Source: Candidatus Rubneribacter avistercoris | Lineage (GTDB): Bacteria > Actinomycetota > Coriobacteriia > Coriobacteriales > Eggerthellaceae | Direction: 5' to 3' | NCBI GenBank assembly: GCA_019115845.1 | Contig: DXCU01000103.1 | Coordinates: 46,011 to 110,010 of the forward strand | DNA: 64,000 nt | Shown here: positions 1-12,521 of the stretch, in pieces | Numbering within the stretch: the stretch's first letter is position 1 | How the letters are laid out: each line of letters opens with the position of its first letter | Translations under genes and position numbers: made by a program | Notes under the pieces: generated by a model | Databases searched by the model: none | Seen by the model: only the letters and a program-made list of their open reading frames with translations | What the model was told of the DNA's origin: nothing

Positions 1-532
1 CATCCTCGACGGCGGCAAGCCGCAGCTGTCTGCGGCGCTCGAGATGTTCGACCGCATGGGCATCGACGACATCGCGATGTGCGGTTTGGCCAAGCGCGAC
101 GAGGAGCTGTTCGTGCCCTGGCAGGACACGGGCCCTGTGGTGCTGCCGAGCGGTTCGGCGTCGCTTTACCTGGTGAAGCAGGTGCGCGACGAGGCGCACC
201 GCTTCGCCATCACGTTCCACCGCGAGCTGCGCGGCAAGGGCATGACGGCTTCCATCTTGGACGACGTGACGGGCATGGGGCCGGTGCGCAAAAAGGCCCT
301 GCTCAAGCATTTCAAATCGTTCAGGAACCTGAAAGCGGCCACGCTCGAGGACATCAAGGCGGCCCGCGTCGTGCCCGAAGAGGTGGCCGAGGAGCTGTTC
401 TGCGTGCTCCAGCAGTATAATAGCGAGCGGAAGGACGAGCGCGTCGTGGGCGGCGACGGTGCGGCGGGGGCCGCCGCAGCCTGCGCGCGCGATGCGGACG
501 AAGGGACTGCGGATGAGCGAACAGACGGTTGA
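1..532 (+). CDS. uvrC: UvrABC system protein C, C-terminal part (5' truncated by window edge)
   Basis: Frame open from base 2 (ILDGGKPQLSAAL...); RELRGKGMTASILDDVTGMGPVRKKALLKHFKSF is the UvrC C-terminal nuclease/HhH region. Confidence 0.93.
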   Translation, partial: ILDGGKPQLSAALEMFDRMGIDDIAMCGLAKRDEELFVPWQDTGPVVLPSGSASLYLVKQVRDEAHRFAITFHRELRGKGMTASILDDVTGMGPVRKKALLKHFKSFRNLKAATLEDIKAARVVPEEVAEELFCVLQQYNSERKDERVVGGDGAAGAAAACARDADEGTADERTDG

Positions 533-1472
533 CCTGGAACTCATGCCCGAGCTCGTCATTGTGACGGGCATGAGCGGCGCAGGCCGCACCGAAGCCATGC
601 ACGTGTTCGAGGACCTGGACTACTTCTGCGTGGACAACCTGCCCTCGAGCCTCATCGGGAGCCTGCTCGAGCTTGCCGGCATGCCCGGCCAGCCCGACGA
701 GCGCCGCCGTTTGGCGGTGGTGTGCGACGCGCGCAACGGCGACTTCTTCGCCAACCTGAAAGCCGAGCTTGCCAAGCTGAGGGAGCGGGGCATCGACTAC
801 CGGGTGCTGTTTTTGGACGCCGCCGACGAGAAGCTGATCTCCCGGTACAAATCAAGCCGCCGCCGGCATCCGCTGTGCACGGACGGGTCGTCCATCGCTC
901 GGGGGATAGAGCGCGAGCGCAGCCTGCTGTTCGCCCTGCGCGAAGGGGCCCATCACGTCATCGACACCACCGACATGCTGCCGCCGCAGCTGCGCGCCAC
1001 CATCCGCGCGCTGTTCGCGCCCGGAGAGGAGCGCGCGGGGTTGCAGGTGACGGTGTACTCGTTCGGCTTCAAGCACGGCGCGCCGCTTGACGCGGACCTG
1101 GTCATGGACGTGCGCTTTCTGCCGAATCCCTACTACGATCCCGCTTTGCGCCCCTTCACGGGGCTTGACGCGCCCGTGCGCGATTTCGTGCTGTACCGTC
1201 CCGAGACCGAGGAGTTCCAGAAGAAGTGGCGCGCGCTGCTCGACGTGGTCATGCCCGGCTACGTGGCGGAGGGCAAGCAGCAGCTCGCCATCGCCGTGGG
1301 ATGCACGGGCGGGCAGCACCGCAGCGTGGCGCTCGCGGAGTCCACGGCCGACTACCTCAAGGGGAAGGGCTACCGCGTGAGCATCGCGCATCGGGACCTG
1401 AAACTGGCGGAGGGCGCCGACGGACGCCTGGTCGCAGACTCGGCCGCGGCCGCGCCGTCCGCGGGGCGCTAG
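513..1472 (+). CDS. rapZ: RNase adapter / nucleotide-binding protein RapZ (YvcJ)
   Basis: VIVTGMSGAGRTEAMHVFEDLDYFCVDNLP and GCTGGQHRSV motifs; ATG 513 overlaps the uvrC 3' end; followed by yvcK and whiA, the conserved trio. Confidence 0.95.
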   Translation: MSEQTVDLELMPELVIVTGMSGAGRTEAMHVFEDLDYFCVDNLPSSLIGSLLELAGMPGQPDERRRLAVVCDARNGDFFANLKAELAKLRERGIDYRVLFLDAADEKLISRYKSSRRRHPLCTDGSSIARGIERERSLLFALREGAHHVIDTTDMLPPQLRATIRALFAPGEERAGLQVTVYSFGFKHGAPLDADLVMDVRFLPNPYYDPALRPFTGLDAPVRDFVLYRPETEEFQKKWRALLDVVMPGYVAEGKQQLAIAVGCTGGQHRSVALAESTADYLKGKGYRVSIAHRDLKLAEGADGRLVADSAAAAPSAGR

Positions 1473-1480
1473 GAGACGGC

Positions 1481-2599
1481 ATGCGTCCTTTCGTCCACGA
1501 CTCGTCCATGACGGCCTCGTTCGCGCCTTTGCGCGCGGCGCGGCCCGTGGTGCCTGCGGGCGAGCGCCTGCGGGCCGTGGTCATCGGCGGCGGAACGGGC
1601 GCGCCGGTGTCCATCCGCACGCTTCTGTCCATGGGCTTCGAGACGAGCGCCGTGGTGGCCATGGCCGACGACGGAGGCTCGACGGGCATCCTGCGCGAGG
1701 AGGCGCACGTCACGCCGCCCGGCGACGTGCGCAAGTGCATCGCCGCCATGGCGGCCGATCCCGCCGACCCGCTTACGAAGGCGTTCAAGTACCGCTTCCC
1801 CTTCGCGCGCAACCACACGCTCGGAAACTTGATGCTGTCGGCCCTGGAGGACGCGGCGGGGTCGTTCCCCGAGGCCGTGGCCATTTGCGAGCGGTTGCTG
1901 AACGCGCGCGGGCACGTGTACCCCTCCACGCTCGACCGGGTGTCGCTCGAGGCGCGCACGAGGGACGGGCGCGTGCTGGAAGGGCAGGCGGTGGCGTGCC
2001 ATTCCCGCACGGCGCTCGAGCGCGTGCGGCTGCGGGCGGACCGGCCCATCGTGCCCTACGAGCCCGCGCTCGACGCCATCCGCGAGGCGGACCTCATCGT
2101 GCTGGGCCCCGGCTCTCTTTTCACCTCCATCGTGCCCAACCTGCTGGTGCCCGGCGTGACGGAGGCCGTCCGCGCCTCGAAGGGGGCCACGCTGTTCGTG
2201 TGCTCGCTGGCCGACATGCAGGGGGAGACCTGGGGGCTTACCGCGCGCGAGCACGTTGAGGCGCTCATGGACCACGGCATGCGCGGCATCCTGGACTACG
2301 TGCTGGTCCACACGCCGGTGCCGCTGCGGCCCGACAGCCCCGCCACAGGCGTGTTCGGCGCCGCGACGGGGGCCGAGCCCGAGCATTCCTCCACGTCCGG
2401 CATGGGCTACGAACAGCTTGCCGGGCGCATCCGCCCCGTGGCCGTGAGCCATCGGGCCGTTCAGGCCATCCAAGCGCAGGGACCGGTGGTGATCGCGCGC
2501 GACCTTGTGGATCGCGAGCGTCCCACCTGGCATGATCCCGTGGCGCTGCGCGACGCTTTCTCGGGGGTGCTGAAGCTATGTCGTTCACGGCGGAGGTGA
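1481..2599 (+). CDS. Gluconeogenesis factor YvcK/CofD-like protein
   Basis: VVIGGGTGAPVSIRTLLSMGFETSAVVAMADDGGSTGILREE and GPGSLFTSIVPNLLVPGV; located between rapZ and whiA. Confidence 0.93.
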   Translation: MRPFVHDSSMTASFAPLRAARPVVPAGERLRAVVIGGGTGAPVSIRTLLSMGFETSAVVAMADDGGSTGILREEAHVTPPGDVRKCIAAMAADPADPLTKAFKYRFPFARNHTLGNLMLSALEDAAGSFPEAVAICERLLNARGHVYPSTLDRVSLEARTRDGRVLEGQAVACHSRTALERVRLRADRPIVPYEPALDAIREADLIVLGPGSLFTSIVPNLLVPGVTEAVRASKGATLFVCSLADMQGETWGLTAREHVEALMDHGMRGILDYVLVHTPVPLRPDSPATGVFGAATGAEPEHSSTSGMGYEQLAGRIRPVAVSHRAVQAIQAQGPVVIARDLVDRERPTWHDPVALRDAFSGVLKLCRSRRR

Positions 2600-3516
2600 A
2601 AGACGAGCTGGCGCGTGTCCCTCCCGTGTGCTCGCACTGCGACAAGGCGACCTTGGCGGCGCTCGTGCGCATAGAGGGCACGCTGTTCTTCAGCGGGCAG
2701 GGACGCTACCGCGTCGAGGTCGCCACCGACGCGCCGTCGGTGGCGCGCCTGGTCATCAAGCTGCTCCACGAGCTGTACCATCTTCAGACGAACCTCACGG
2801 TGCGCCGCAGCGTGCTGCACAAGACGCCGAACTACCTCATAGAGGTGCCGGCGCAGCCTCGGTTGGCCGAATCGCTGACCGACATGGGCGTGCTCTCGCC
2901 CGAAGGCGGCCTTGAGATGGGCGTCAAGCCCGCGCTCGTGGCCAAGGAGTGCTGCACGGCCGCCTACCTGCGCGGGGCGTTTTTGGGCAGCGGCTTTGTG
3001 TCCGACCCGCGCGGCGATTTCCATTTCGAGGTGACGGTGGAGAGCGAGGAGCTGGCCGAGGACCTGGTCGGGCTGCTTGAGCTCAAGGGCATCAAGGCGC
3101 GGGTCATGCAGAGGCGCAGCTCGTACATGGTCTACCTCAAAAGCGGCGCCGCCATCTTGGAGTTCCTCGCCTTCGCCGGCGCCCATCAAAGCGCGCTGGC
3201 CATGGAGAACGCCCGCGTCATCAAAAGCGTGCGCAACGACGTGAACCGCCAGACCAACGCGGAGATGGCCAACCAGGCCAAGGCGGCCAACGCCTCGGTG
3301 GACCAGATCTACGCCATTCGGGTGGTGCTGGAGGCGCACGGCATGGAGAACCTGCCGCCGGCGCTGCAGGAGTTCATCAAGCTGCGCGTCACCTATCCCG
3401 ACGCCACGCTCAAAGAGCTGGGCGAGCGCGCGAACCCCCCGCTGTCCAAAAGCGCCGTCTACCACCGCGTCCGCCGCATCGAGCAGATGGCGCGCGAGGT
3501 CCAGGGAAGAAGCTGA
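2578..3516 (+). CDS. whiA: DNA-binding protein WhiA (sporulation/cell-division regulator family)
   Basis: MSFTAEVKDELARV, AYLRGAFLGSGFVSDP (LAGLIDADG-like) and C-terminal HTH TLKELGERANPPLSKSAVYHRVRRI. Confidence 0.95.
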   Translation: MSFTAEVKDELARVPPVCSHCDKATLAALVRIEGTLFFSGQGRYRVEVATDAPSVARLVIKLLHELYHLQTNLTVRRSVLHKTPNYLIEVPAQPRLAESLTDMGVLSPEGGLEMGVKPALVAKECCTAAYLRGAFLGSGFVSDPRGDFHFEVTVESEELAEDLVGLLELKGIKARVMQRRSSYMVYLKSGAAILEFLAFAGAHQSALAMENARVIKSVRNDVNRQTNAEMANQAKAANASVDQIYAIRVVLEAHGMENLPPALQEFIKLRVTYPDATLKELGERANPPLSKSAVYHRVRRIEQMAREVQGRS

Positions 3517-3852
3517 CAGCTCCACAGCGACCCCATGGAGACGGACGGCGGGCCGCGCCGCATTTGCGACCGATGGGAAAAGCGCGGCGGCGCTGGCGGC
3601 CGCGAGCGTCTTTCCTCGCTGCCGCATGATCTTCGCTTTCGCCAGCTTCATCCTGCGGCCGCGATCGAAGCAAACGCCCGCATCTTGCGTTAAGCGCTTG
3701 CGACCAAGGGGCGCGCACGTGCGCTTTCCGCTGTGCGGCGGGGGCATGCCGCTTGCCCGCTTTTTCTTGGGAGAGCGGGGCGGGCAGGGCGTGCGAGCAG
3801 GGCGCCCGTGGTATGATCGGGCCGTCTTCACGGCATCGAATGAGTATCTTGA

Positions 3853-4869
<1,017 letters not shown>

Positions 4870-4886
4870 GGAAAGCGCGAAAGGGG

Positions 4887-4925
4887 GGGCTGCGGCGCGA
4901 TGCCGCAGCCCTTCTGCCGTTTCAG
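4887..4925 (+). terminator. Terminator-like hairpin downstream of gap
   Basis: GGGCTGCGGC-gcgat-GCCGCAGCCC followed by cTTcTgccgTTT; weak T tract. Confidence 0.45.
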
Positions 4926-4978
4926 GCGACGCGTTCGCCTTGCCGTGCGGAACGGACGCAGACGAAGGAGGTGGCGCC

Positions 4979-5228
4979 ATGTCGTTCACCGGGGTTTTCG
5001 CGAATGTCCTGCTCACCGTCATCTACCTGATCCCCCTCGTCGTCGCGCTGTTCGTCCTGCGCGAGTTCTTCCGCATGGCGAAGGCGGTGCAGGCGCTCGA
5101 GCTGGCGCAGAAAGAGCACGCGGCGAACATGGAACGGGCGATGCGGGAGCTGATTGCCGCGCAGAAAGAGCAAACGGAGCTGATGCGCTCGCCGGAGCGC
5201 ATCGCGGACGATTCGACGGGACGACAAC

Positions 5229-5236
<8 letters not shown>
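4979..5236 (+). CDS. Small single-TM protein of unknown function between gap and pgk
   Basis: MSFTGVFANVLLTVIYLIPLVVALFVLREFFRMAK + coiled-coil-like tail; RBS aaggagg upstream; overlaps pgk start. Confidence 0.7.
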
Positions 5237-6425
<1,189 letters not shown>

Positions 6426-6516
6426 CAAGTTGGCGCACAAGGGCGCCCCGCCAAGCCGGCTTCGCGGGGCGCTGGGCCGCCTCTCCTTGCGGCGAGGCGG
6501 TGGGAAGGAGAATCGC

Positions 6517-7287
6517 ATGACGCGCAAACCCCTGATGGCAGGCAACTGGAAGATGAACAACACCGTCGCGGAGGCGGTGGTGCTCACCCAGGAGATCTCG
6601 AACCGTTACGAGAAGGAGTGGGCCGAGGCGGTGGACGTGCTCGTCTGCCCGCCGTTTGTGGACCTCAAGCCTGCCAAGACCGTGCTCGACTTCGACAAGA
6701 CCAAGGTGTCGGTGGGCGCGCAGAACGTGCACTGGGAGCCGAAGGGCGCGTTCACCGGCGAGGTGTCCGTGGCCATGATCAAGGAGATCGGCTGCACGTG
6801 CTCCATCGTGGGGCACTCCGAGCGCCGGGAGCTGTTCGGCGAGACGAACGAGGACGTGAACCGCAAGGTGAAGGCGCTCGTGAGCGCGGGGCTTTACGCC
6901 GTGGTGTGCGTGGGCGAGTCGCTGGCCGTGCGCGAGGAGGGCACCACCGAGGAGTACGTCACCGCCCAGGTGCGCGCCGCGTTCGCCGGCGTGGACGCGC
7001 GCGATGCGGCGGAGTGCGTGGTCGCCTATGAGCCCATCTGGGCCATCGGGACGGGCCGCACGGCCACGCCCGAGCAGGCCGAGGCCGTGTGCGCGGCCAT
7101 CCGCGCCACGCTCGCGGAGCTGTTCGGCGACGAGACGGCCGACGCCATGCGCGTTTTGTACGGCGGCTCCATGAACGTGGGCAACGTGGAGGGGCTTATG
7201 GCTCAGCCGAACATCGACGGCGGCCTGGTGGGCGGCGCGAGCCTGGAGGCGGCGTCGTTCGTGCAGCTGATCGAGGCGTGCCTGTGA
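6517..7287 (+). CDS. tpiA: Triosephosphate isomerase
   Basis: MAGNWKMNN; GHSERRELFGE; VAYEPIWAIGTG; LYGGSMNVGN. Confidence 0.98.
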   Translation: MTRKPLMAGNWKMNNTVAEAVVLTQEISNRYEKEWAEAVDVLVCPPFVDLKPAKTVLDFDKTKVSVGAQNVHWEPKGAFTGEVSVAMIKEIGCTCSIVGHSERRELFGETNEDVNRKVKALVSAGLYAVVCVGESLAVREEGTTEEYVTAQVRAAFAGVDARDAAECVVAYEPIWAIGTGRTATPEQAEAVCAAIRATLAELFGDETADAMRVLYGGSMNVGNVEGLMAQPNIDGGLVGGASLEAASFVQLIEACL

Positions 7288-8831
7288 TGGCGCGCGCCGA
7301 TCTGCCGCTGCCTGCGTGCCTGGTCATCATGGACGGCTTCGGCCTGGCCGAGCCGGGTTCGGGCAACGCCATCTCGCAGGCGCGCACGCCCGTTTTGGAC
7401 GCGCTTTTCGCCGAGCGTTCCTGGACGCGGCTTGAAGCGTCGGGCGAGGCCGTGGGCTTGCCCGCGGGCCAGATGGGCAACTCGGAGGTGGGACACCTCA
7501 ACATCGGCGCGGGGCGGGTGGTGCACCAGGAGCTCACGCGCGTGAACCGTGCCTGCGCCGACGGGTCGCTGGCGGAAAACCCGGTGCTTCGCCAGGCGTT
7601 TTCCCAGGCGTCGCGCCCGGGGGCGGCGCTGCACCTCATGGGCCTGCTCTCCGATGGAGGCGTGCACTCCTCCAACGCCCACCTCTACGCGCTTCTGCGC
7701 GCCGCGAAGCGCGCCGGGGTGCCGCATGCGGTGGTGCACTGCTTCATGGACGGGCGCGACGTGCCGCCCGAAAGCGGCGCGGGCTACGTGGCCGAGCTGG
7801 ACGAGGTGCTGGCGGAGCTTTCGGGCGAGGGGTTTGCGGCCGAGGTCGGCAGCATCGGCGGGCGCTACTACGCCATGGACCGCGACAAGCGCTGGGATCG
7901 CGTGGAGCGCGCATGGCGGGCCGTGGTGCGGGCCGAGCCGCGCACGGAGCGCACGCCCGCCCAGGTGATGGCCGACTCCTACGCCGCCGGCGTCACCGAC
8001 GAGTTCGTGGAGCCGGTGGCGCTTTCCGCCCGCGGCGTGCGCGAGGGCGACGCTGTGGTGTTCTTCAACTTCCGCCCCGACCGCGCCCGCGAGCTTACGC
8101 GCGCGATGGTTGATCCGGCGTTCGACGGCTTTGCGCGCGGCGCGTGGCCGCAGGTGGGGTTCGTGTGCCTGACCGAGTACGACCCGGAGATCCCTGCGCC
8201 GGTGGCCTTTCCCAAGGAGTTTCCCGCCGACGTGCTGGCCGACGTGCTGGCTGCGGCCGGCCTGCGCCAGTACCACATCGCCGAGACGGAGAAGTACGCT
8301 CATGTGACGTTCTTCTTAAACGGCGGGCGCGAGGAGCCTAAGGCCGGGGAGGAGCGCGTGCTGGTCCCCAGCCCCAAGGTGGCCACCTACGACCTCCAGC
8401 CCGAGATGAGCGAGCCTGAGGTGGCGCGCACGCTGGCGGCGGCCATCGACGCGGACGAGGCCGACGTCTACATCGTGAACTTCGCCAACTGCGACATGGT
8501 GGGGCACACCGGCGTGGTCCCGGCCGCGGTGGCGGCTGTGGAGGCGGTGGACGCCGGCGTGGGCGAGGTGCTGGCCGCCCTCGAGCGCAAAGGCGGCGTC
8601 GCGCTTGTGACGGCCGACCACGGCAACGCCGACAAGATGGTGGCCGAGGACGGCTCGCCGTTCACCGCGCACACCACGGCCCTCGTGCCGCTTGTCCTCG
8701 CGGACTTCTCGGGTGCGAACCGCGCTCTCGACAGCCGCCAGGGCGCGCTCTGCGACATCGCGCCCACGCTGCTCGCTCTTGCTGGCTTGGAGGCCCCTGC
8801 GGCCATGACGGGACAAAGCCTGCTCGCATAG
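7287..8831 (+). CDS. gpmI: 2,3-bisphosphoglycerate-independent phosphoglycerate mutase
   Basis: VIMDGFGL; GNSEVGHLNIGAGRVV; FMDGRDVPP; NFANCDMVGHTG; TADHGNADKM. Confidence 0.97.
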   Translation: MARADLPLPACLVIMDGFGLAEPGSGNAISQARTPVLDALFAERSWTRLEASGEAVGLPAGQMGNSEVGHLNIGAGRVVHQELTRVNRACADGSLAENPVLRQAFSQASRPGAALHLMGLLSDGGVHSSNAHLYALLRAAKRAGVPHAVVHCFMDGRDVPPESGAGYVAELDEVLAELSGEGFAAEVGSIGGRYYAMDRDKRWDRVERAWRAVVRAEPRTERTPAQVMADSYAAGVTDEFVEPVALSARGVREGDAVVFFNFRPDRARELTRAMVDPAFDGFARGAWPQVGFVCLTEYDPEIPAPVAFPKEFPADVLADVLAAAGLRQYHIAETEKYAHVTFFLNGGREEPKAGEERVLVPSPKVATYDLQPEMSEPEVARTLAAAIDADEADVYIVNFANCDMVGHTGVVPAAVAAVEAVDAGVGEVLAALERKGGVALVTADHGNADKMVAEDGSPFTAHTTALVPLVLADFSGANRALDSRQGALCDIAPTLLALAGLEAPAAMTGQSLLA

Positions 8832-9014
8832 CGTCCCGGCCGCGCTCGGCCGCGTCCTTGCGCTTTGCCGCGGACGCATGCGGACGACGGAGCCGCGCTG
8901 CGCGGGCTTCTGGCGAAGGCGGGAGGGGCTTCTCCCGCCTTCGTCTTCGCGCTTCCCCCTGCGGGGCATCCGATGGGGATGGGGGAGAAAGGGGAGGGGG
9001 AAACTGCGATTTTC

Positions 9015-9043
9015 TTGCCCCGGCCGTCCGACTCGGCTATACT
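9015..9043 (+). promoter_or_regulatory. Candidate housekeeping promoter of secG
   Basis: TTGCCC (9015-9020), 17-nt spacer, TATACT (9038-9043). Confidence 0.6.
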
Positions 9044-9091
9044 GAGCGAATTATGTGACCGACGTGTTTTCTGCAAAGGAAGAGAAAAACC

Positions 9092-9349
9092 TTGAATCCG
9101 CTTCTCATCATCGTCATCGCCCTGCTCGTGCTCTCGGGCATCGGGCTCATCATCTTCATCCTGCTCCATTCCGGCAAGGGCACGGGCGTGTCGGACATGA
9201 TCGCCAGCTCCGTGTACTCCACGCAAACCGGCACGAGCATCGTGGAGAAGAACCTCGACCGCATCACCATCGTCTTGGCCATCGTGTTCATGGCGTCGCT
9301 CATCGCGCTCATGATCATCTACCCCCATGGGAGCATCGCGGGCAACTAG
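9092..9349 (+). CDS. secG: Preprotein translocase subunit SecG (TTG start)
   Basis: Two TM segments with HSGKGTGVSDMIASSVYSTQTGTSIVEKNLDRIT. Confidence 0.88.
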   Translation: MNPLLIIVIALLVLSGIGLIIFILLHSGKGTGVSDMIASSVYSTQTGTSIVEKNLDRITIVLAIVFMASLIALMIIYPHGSIAGN

Positions 9350-9476
9350 GGCGCAGGTGTCGGCGGCCCGCCTTCGTTTTCGGCGTCGGGCTCGCTGCTG
9401 CGGAATTCGCTGAAATTCCCCCTTCACAACGGGGAGGGCTTCGGGTAGAATGTCCACCGTTGCGTTTGAGCAGCAT

Positions 9477-9565
9477 GTCGGAGTGGTGGAACGGCAGACA
9501 CGCTAGCTTGAGGTGCTAGTGCCCATCTAACGGGTGTGCGGGTTCAAATCCCGCCTCCGACACCA
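9477..9565 (+). tRNA. tRNA-Leu (GAG anticodon), CCA encoded
   Basis: Acceptor gtcggag/ctccgac, anticodon loop cttgagg, long variable arm, T arm gcgggttcaaatcccgc, terminal acca. Confidence 0.95.
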
Positions 9566-9575
9566 GGAAAAGACA

Positions 9576-9598
9576 GAGAGCCTTCGGGCTCTCTTTTC
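9576..9598 (+). terminator. Intrinsic terminator after tRNA-Leu
   Basis: GAGAGCC-TTCG-GGCTCTC-TTTT. Confidence 0.85.
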
Positions 9599-9658
9599 GT
9601 ATGTGGGTCCGTTGCGCGACGCGGCGGGCGGAAGGCGCTCGAAAGGAGGGGCGGCGTC

Positions 9659-10564
9659 ATGTCCAAGGCGCTGGCGACGAAATCGCCCGTTTCGGAGCGC
9701 ATGCGCTCCATTCAGCGGGTGCTCTGGATCATCCTTGCGCTCAACCTGGCCGTAGCGGCGGCGAAGTACGTGTGGGGTGTGGCGAGCGGCTCCGAGTCGA
9801 TGCAGGCCGACGGCATCCATTCGGTGTTCGATTCGGCGGGCAACGTGGTGGGGCTTGTGGGCATCGCGATAGCGGCGCGGCCGGCCGACGAGGGGCATCC
9901 CTACGGGCATGCGAAGTTCGAGACGTACGCGAGCTTGGCCATCGGCGCGCTTCTTCTGCTGGCGGCGTTCGAGGTGGGGTCGAGCGCTGTGGGCAAGCTT
10001 GCGGAGGGCGCGTACACCGCCGAGGTCACGCCGGTGTCGTTTGCGGTGATGATCGGCACGCTCGCGGTCAACCTGGGGGTGACCGCTTATGAGCGGCGCG
10101 CCGCCAAGCGCCTGGGCAGCGAGGTGCTGGCAGCGGATGCGAACCACACGCTCTCCGATGCGCTTGTGTCGGTGGGCGTGATCGTGGGGCTTGCCGCTGT
10201 GGCGCTTGGATTCCCCATGGCGGACCCGGTGATGGCGCTCGTGGTGACGGTCGCCATCTTGGCCACGGCCGCCGACGTGCTCAAGCACGCCCTTGCCACG
10301 CTCTCGGACCGCGCGCGCATTCCCGAGGCCGACTTGCGCGCCGCGGCCACGGCGGTGCCCGGCGTGCGGGACGCCCACCGCATTCGCACGCGCGGCACGG
10401 AAGGGGAGGTGTACGCCGATCTGCACGTGCTCGTGGACCCCGCCATGAGCGTTGCCGACGCGCATCGTCTGGCCGACGAGGTGGAGGAGGCCGTGCGGGC
10501 GCGTTTCCCGAACGTGATCGAGACGCTCGTGCACATAGAGCCCGACGACGGGCACGAGGAGTAG
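9659..10564 (+). CDS. Cation diffusion facilitator (CDF) family transporter
   Basis: ESMQADGIHSVFDSAGNVVGL; HPYGHAKFETYASL; DANHTLSDALVSVGV metal-site motifs. Confidence 0.92.
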   Translation: MSKALATKSPVSERMRSIQRVLWIILALNLAVAAAKYVWGVASGSESMQADGIHSVFDSAGNVVGLVGIAIAARPADEGHPYGHAKFETYASLAIGALLLLAAFEVGSSAVGKLAEGAYTAEVTPVSFAVMIGTLAVNLGVTAYERRAAKRLGSEVLAADANHTLSDALVSVGVIVGLAAVALGFPMADPVMALVVTVAILATAADVLKHALATLSDRARIPEADLRAAATAVPGVRDAHRIRTRGTEGEVYADLHVLVDPAMSVADAHRLADEVEEAVRARFPNVIETLVHIEPDDGHEE

Positions 10565-10572
10565 GGGGGCGC

Positions 10573-11265
10573 ATGGCGGACGCGGTGTTCTTCGACGTGG
10601 GGGCCACGCTCATTCGGCCCTGCCCCTCGGTGGCCGAGACGATGGCCCGCGTGGCGGCCGAGCGGGGGCATGCGCTTTCCGTGCGCGACTTCGAGCCGCA
10701 CATGCCGGCCATGGACGCCTACTACGAGGCTGAGTACCTGCGCGACGGCGACTTCTGGTGCTCGCACGAGGGATCGGTCGCCATCTGGCTCGACCAGTAC
10801 CGCTTCGTGTGCCACCGGGTGGGCATCGGCGCCGACGCCGAAGGGATGGCCCGCGCCGTGCACGAGGCGTACCGTCGCGCCGAGGGCTGGGAGGTGTACC
10901 CTGACGTCGCCGCGTGCCTGCGCGAGCTGAAGGAACGCGGGCTTGCGCTCGCCGTCGTGTCGAACTGGGACGCCGAGCTGGAGGACTTGCTACGCGAGCT
11001 GCGCTTGCTGCCGTACTTCGATGCGGTGGTGTCAAGCGCTGCGGTGGGCTACCGCAAGCCGGACCCGGTCATCTTCGACCTGGCCTGCGAGGCGGTGGGC
11101 GTGCGGCCGGAGGTTGTCGTGCACGTGGGGGATCGGCCCGACGCCGACGGCGACGGGGCTGCGGCGGCCGGCGTGCGACCTGTGATCGTGGACCGATCCG
11201 GCGCGCAGGAGGGCTGCGGCTACGAGCGCGTGGCGGCGCTCACGGAGTTGGCGGGCCTGCTCTAG
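10573..11265 (+). CDS. HAD-family hydrolase
   Basis: VFFDVGATL; AVVSNWD; YRKPDPVIF; VHVGDRPDADGDGAAAAG. Confidence 0.88.
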   Translation: MADAVFFDVGATLIRPCPSVAETMARVAAERGHALSVRDFEPHMPAMDAYYEAEYLRDGDFWCSHEGSVAIWLDQYRFVCHRVGIGADAEGMARAVHEAYRRAEGWEVYPDVAACLRELKERGLALAVVSNWDAELEDLLRELRLLPYFDAVVSSAAVGYRKPDPVIFDLACEAVGVRPEVVVHVGDRPDADGDGAAAAGVRPVIVDRSGAQEGCGYERVAALTELAGLL

Positions 11266-11420
11266 CGCGAACACGGCTAGCTGGCGGCTGTGCTCGGCGA
11301 TCGGCGCGGTCCCGATGCGCTTGCCTTCCGGTTGAATGTCGTGTCCGCACCCCCGTGCTTGCGCTTGTCCCCATAGCTTGTATTTGGGTTCGCCCCTGCG
11401 TCCTGAAGTCGCTGCGCATG

Positions 11421-11451
11421 AAAAAAGCCGCCGGACGTTCGGTCCGGCGGC
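11421..11451 (-). terminator. Intrinsic terminator of tRNA-Val on minus strand
   Basis: On minus: GCCGCCGGAC-cgaac-GTCCGGCGGC-TTTTTT. Confidence 0.85.
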
Positions 11452-11462
11452 TCGGCTCCTCA

Positions 11463-11537
<75 letters not shown>

Positions 11538-11971
11538 ATGAACGCTTGCAGAAAAACCTCGTTCCCTGCCAGCGAGCAAGTAGTTTACCAGATAGCGGCG
11601 CTCTGTCAAAGCATCTTTTCAAAAAACCGCCGTCGCAACGGGAAAACGCCGGCAGAACGTCTGCAGAGGGTCCGGGGCAAACGAAAGCCCGCATACGACG
11701 AGCGGGCGCACGAGGGGGCGGGGACTGCGCGCGGCGGGCGGAGACGCAAGGCGAGGGTAGGGGCCGCACGCGGCGGGCAGGGGCGCACGAGAGGGCAGGG
11801 GCCGCGTGCGACGTTCGCAGCCGGTGCCTGCGGCCCGGGTTACGAAAAGCGCGTCTGGTCGAATCGCGCTCGCTTGCGCTCGCCGCCCCTTTGTTGGCGA
11901 GAATTCCAAAACTTTCAGAAAAGAGGGCTTGCGCGAGCAGAGACGTTCCAGTATTATATTTCCTCGCCGAT

Positions 11972-12047
<76 letters not shown>

Positions 12048-12057
12048 TCGTCAGCGC

Positions 12058-12092
12058 AAGGCCGGTCATGAGCGATTTTGGCCGGCCTTTTC
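12058..12092 (+). terminator. Hairpin with T tract between tRNA-Gly and tRNA-Cys
   Basis: AAGGCCGG-N16-CCGGCCTTTT. Confidence 0.6.
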
Positions 12093-12112
12093 AATGACGG
12101 TGCCGCCAAGGT

Positions 12113-12186
12113 GGCGACGTGGCCAAGTGGTAAGGCAGAGGCCTGCAAAGCCTTCACCCCCGGTTCGAATCCGGGCGTCGCCTCCA
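12113..12186 (+). tRNA. tRNA-Cys (GCA anticodon)
   Basis: ggcgacgtggccaagtggtaaggcagaggcctgcaaagccttcacccccggttcgaatccgggcgtcgcctcca. Confidence 0.96.
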
Positions 12187-12220
12187 ACCATTTTGTCGGA
12201 GACATCGGCAGCACGCATAT

Positions 12221-12296
<76 letters not shown>

Positions 12297-12306
12297 TGAG
12301 GATCGA

Positions 12307-12339
12307 GGGGCCGAAGCGAATGCGCTTCGGCCCCTTTTT
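12307..12339 (+). terminator. Intrinsic terminator after tRNA cluster
   Basis: GGGGCCGAAGCG-aatg-CGCTTCGGCCCC-TTTTT. Confidence 0.9.
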
Positions 12340-12521
12340 GGTTTTGGGGGCCGTCGGCTCGGGAAGGGGGTAGGGTGCAAAACGGACGCGGGGGCGCGCC
12401 GTGCGGGAGGAAAGGATGATCGAGCAGGACCAGGCGCGACGGCAACGGCGGGCGAGCCGACCCCCTTGCTCGGGATAAGGGAGCCGAGAAGCCGCACGGT
12501 GCGTGCCCAGGCGCAGGGAAA

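Noticed and set aside
9360-9476. gaattcgctgaaattccccc dyad before tRNA-Leu as a riboswitch
   Set aside because: Only a short dyad; no conserved riboswitch core recognised and followed directly by a tRNA.
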